Source: Deltaproteobacteria bacterium (GTDB lineage Bacteria > Desulfobacterota_B > Binatia > UBA9968). From it: DNA of 6,389 nucleotides. The translations under genes were made by a program, and so were the position numbers. The notes under the pieces are model-generated. The model did no database searches. It saw nothing but the letters and a program-made list of their open reading frames with translations, and was not told where the DNA came from. The number at the start of each line of letters is the position of its first letter. Within the stretch, counting starts at the first letter, position 1. The DNA is taken from NCBI GenBank assembly GCA_030620935.1, contig JAUXIP010000128.1, positions 1 to 6,389 on the forward strand, read 5' to 3'. Below, in pieces: positions 5,975 to 6,389 of this stretch.

Positions 5975-6389
5975 ATGTCCGAGACCCTGTTCGTAGCTAT
6001 GCCCTTCAGACAGGAATACACCCCCGTGTACGACATGATCCGGTCTGCGGCCGATCTTGCTGGGTTGACTCCTCAACGCGTCGATGAACTCCATTTCGCA
6101 GGCTCGATCATCTCCCACATCATGTCCTCTATCGAGTCGGCCGCTTACATGGTCGCTGTCGTTTCGGAGGACAACGGCAACGTGTATTACGAGATCGGCC
6201 TCGCTCACTGCCAAAGAAAACCCGTCGTCCTGCTCACCTCTGACGCAGCCTCCTTAAAGTTCGACCTTCGAGACCATCGAGCGATCGTGTATGACCCCAA
6301 GGACCCAGGAAAGGTGCGCGACACGCTTGCCAAAACCCTAATCGCTCTTCGCGAGGCTCCCGCGGACCCACGGGGTGAGCTACAGGCAA
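5975..6389 (+). CDS. Nucleoside-deoxyribosyltransferase/TIR-like protein, FVAMPF type (3' end outside window)
   Basis: The gene starts at ATG 5975, with GGAG at 5964-5967 spaced 7 bases before it, and is open to the window end; 138 residues are visible. The protein begins MSETLFVAMPFRQEYTPVYD, followed by DELHFAGSIISHI (37-49), a hydrophobic strand (YMVAVVS, 58-64), NVYYEIGLAH (69-78) and KPVVLLTS (82-89). This is the Rossmann-like layout of nucleoside 2-deoxyribosyltransferase-like and TIR-like proteins. Glu73 in the YYEIG motif matches the position of the nucleophilic glutamate in deoxyribosyltransferases; Asp37/Glu38 may also line the pocket. Family members cleave N-glycosidic bonds of nucleosides, and related TIR domains cleave NAD+. 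Several are antiphage effectors, but others have no known role, so a defence function is inference from family and location. A C-terminal sensor or transmembrane domain could follow outside the window. Confidence 0.85.
   Translation, partial: MSETLFVAMPFRQEYTPVYDMIRSAADLAGLTPQRVDELHFAGSIISHIMSSIESAAYMVAVVSEDNGNVYYEIGLAHCQRKPVVLLTSDAASLKFDLRDHRAIVYDPKDPGKVRDTLAKTLIALREAPADPRGELQA

Noticed and set aside
1..6389. CRISPR array, tRNA, rRNA or insertion sequence
   Set aside because: I saw no regularly spaced short repeats, no tRNA-like cloverleaf or rRNA sequence, and no transposase gene with terminal inverted repeats. The three direct repeats are gene-derived and widely spaced.

Overview
The window is a piece of bacterial chromosome with mid-range GC by eye. 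It probably comes from an uncultivated Gram-negative lineage: the large von Willebrand factor A (VWA) membrane protein is of a type common in Deltaproteobacteria, Acidobacteria, NC10 and similar groups. The sequence does not fix the taxon. All recognisable genes read on the + strand.

Layout. (1) 1-3282 is the 3' part of a very large VWA gene, with two metal-binding VWA domains, a glutamine-amidotransferase-like domain and membrane segments. It looks like a housekeeping or envelope gene and probably the backbone of the region. (2) 3283-4166 is a toxin-antitoxin block: a promoter, a ribbon-helix-helix antitoxin (mazE-like), a MazF endoribonuclease toxin, and a broken Phd/YefM antitoxin whose start overlaps the mazF stop. 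(3) 4237-5445 carries a strong-looking sigma70-type promoter and a 375-residue basic protein that seems to consist almost entirely of helix-turn-helix modules. (4) 5446-5974 holds no recognisable gene but contains a long hairpin, a T-run and an imperfect inverted-repeat pair. (5) 5975 to the window end is the start of a nucleoside-deoxyribosyltransferase/TIR-like protein of the FVAMPF type, a fold often used by bacterial defence effectors.

The most unusual feature is that the last ~68 bp of the VWA coding region, which encode its C-terminal membrane helix, occur three times in direct orientation: at 3193-3260 inside the gene, at 4169-4236 and at 5508-5575. These copies separate the accessory blocks: VWA end / toxin-antitoxin block / copy 2 / HTH gene / copy 3 / structured DNA and TIR-like gene. 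All three end at the same base, and most differences between them are synonymous in the VWA frame. This is what repeated insertion of accessory modules at the 3' end of a protein-coding gene would leave, with each event restoring the gene's tail. No integrase is visible in the window, so the mechanism is inferred. Read this way, the window is a turnover hotspot carrying toxin-antitoxin, DNA-binding and possible defence genes beside a conserved VWA gene.
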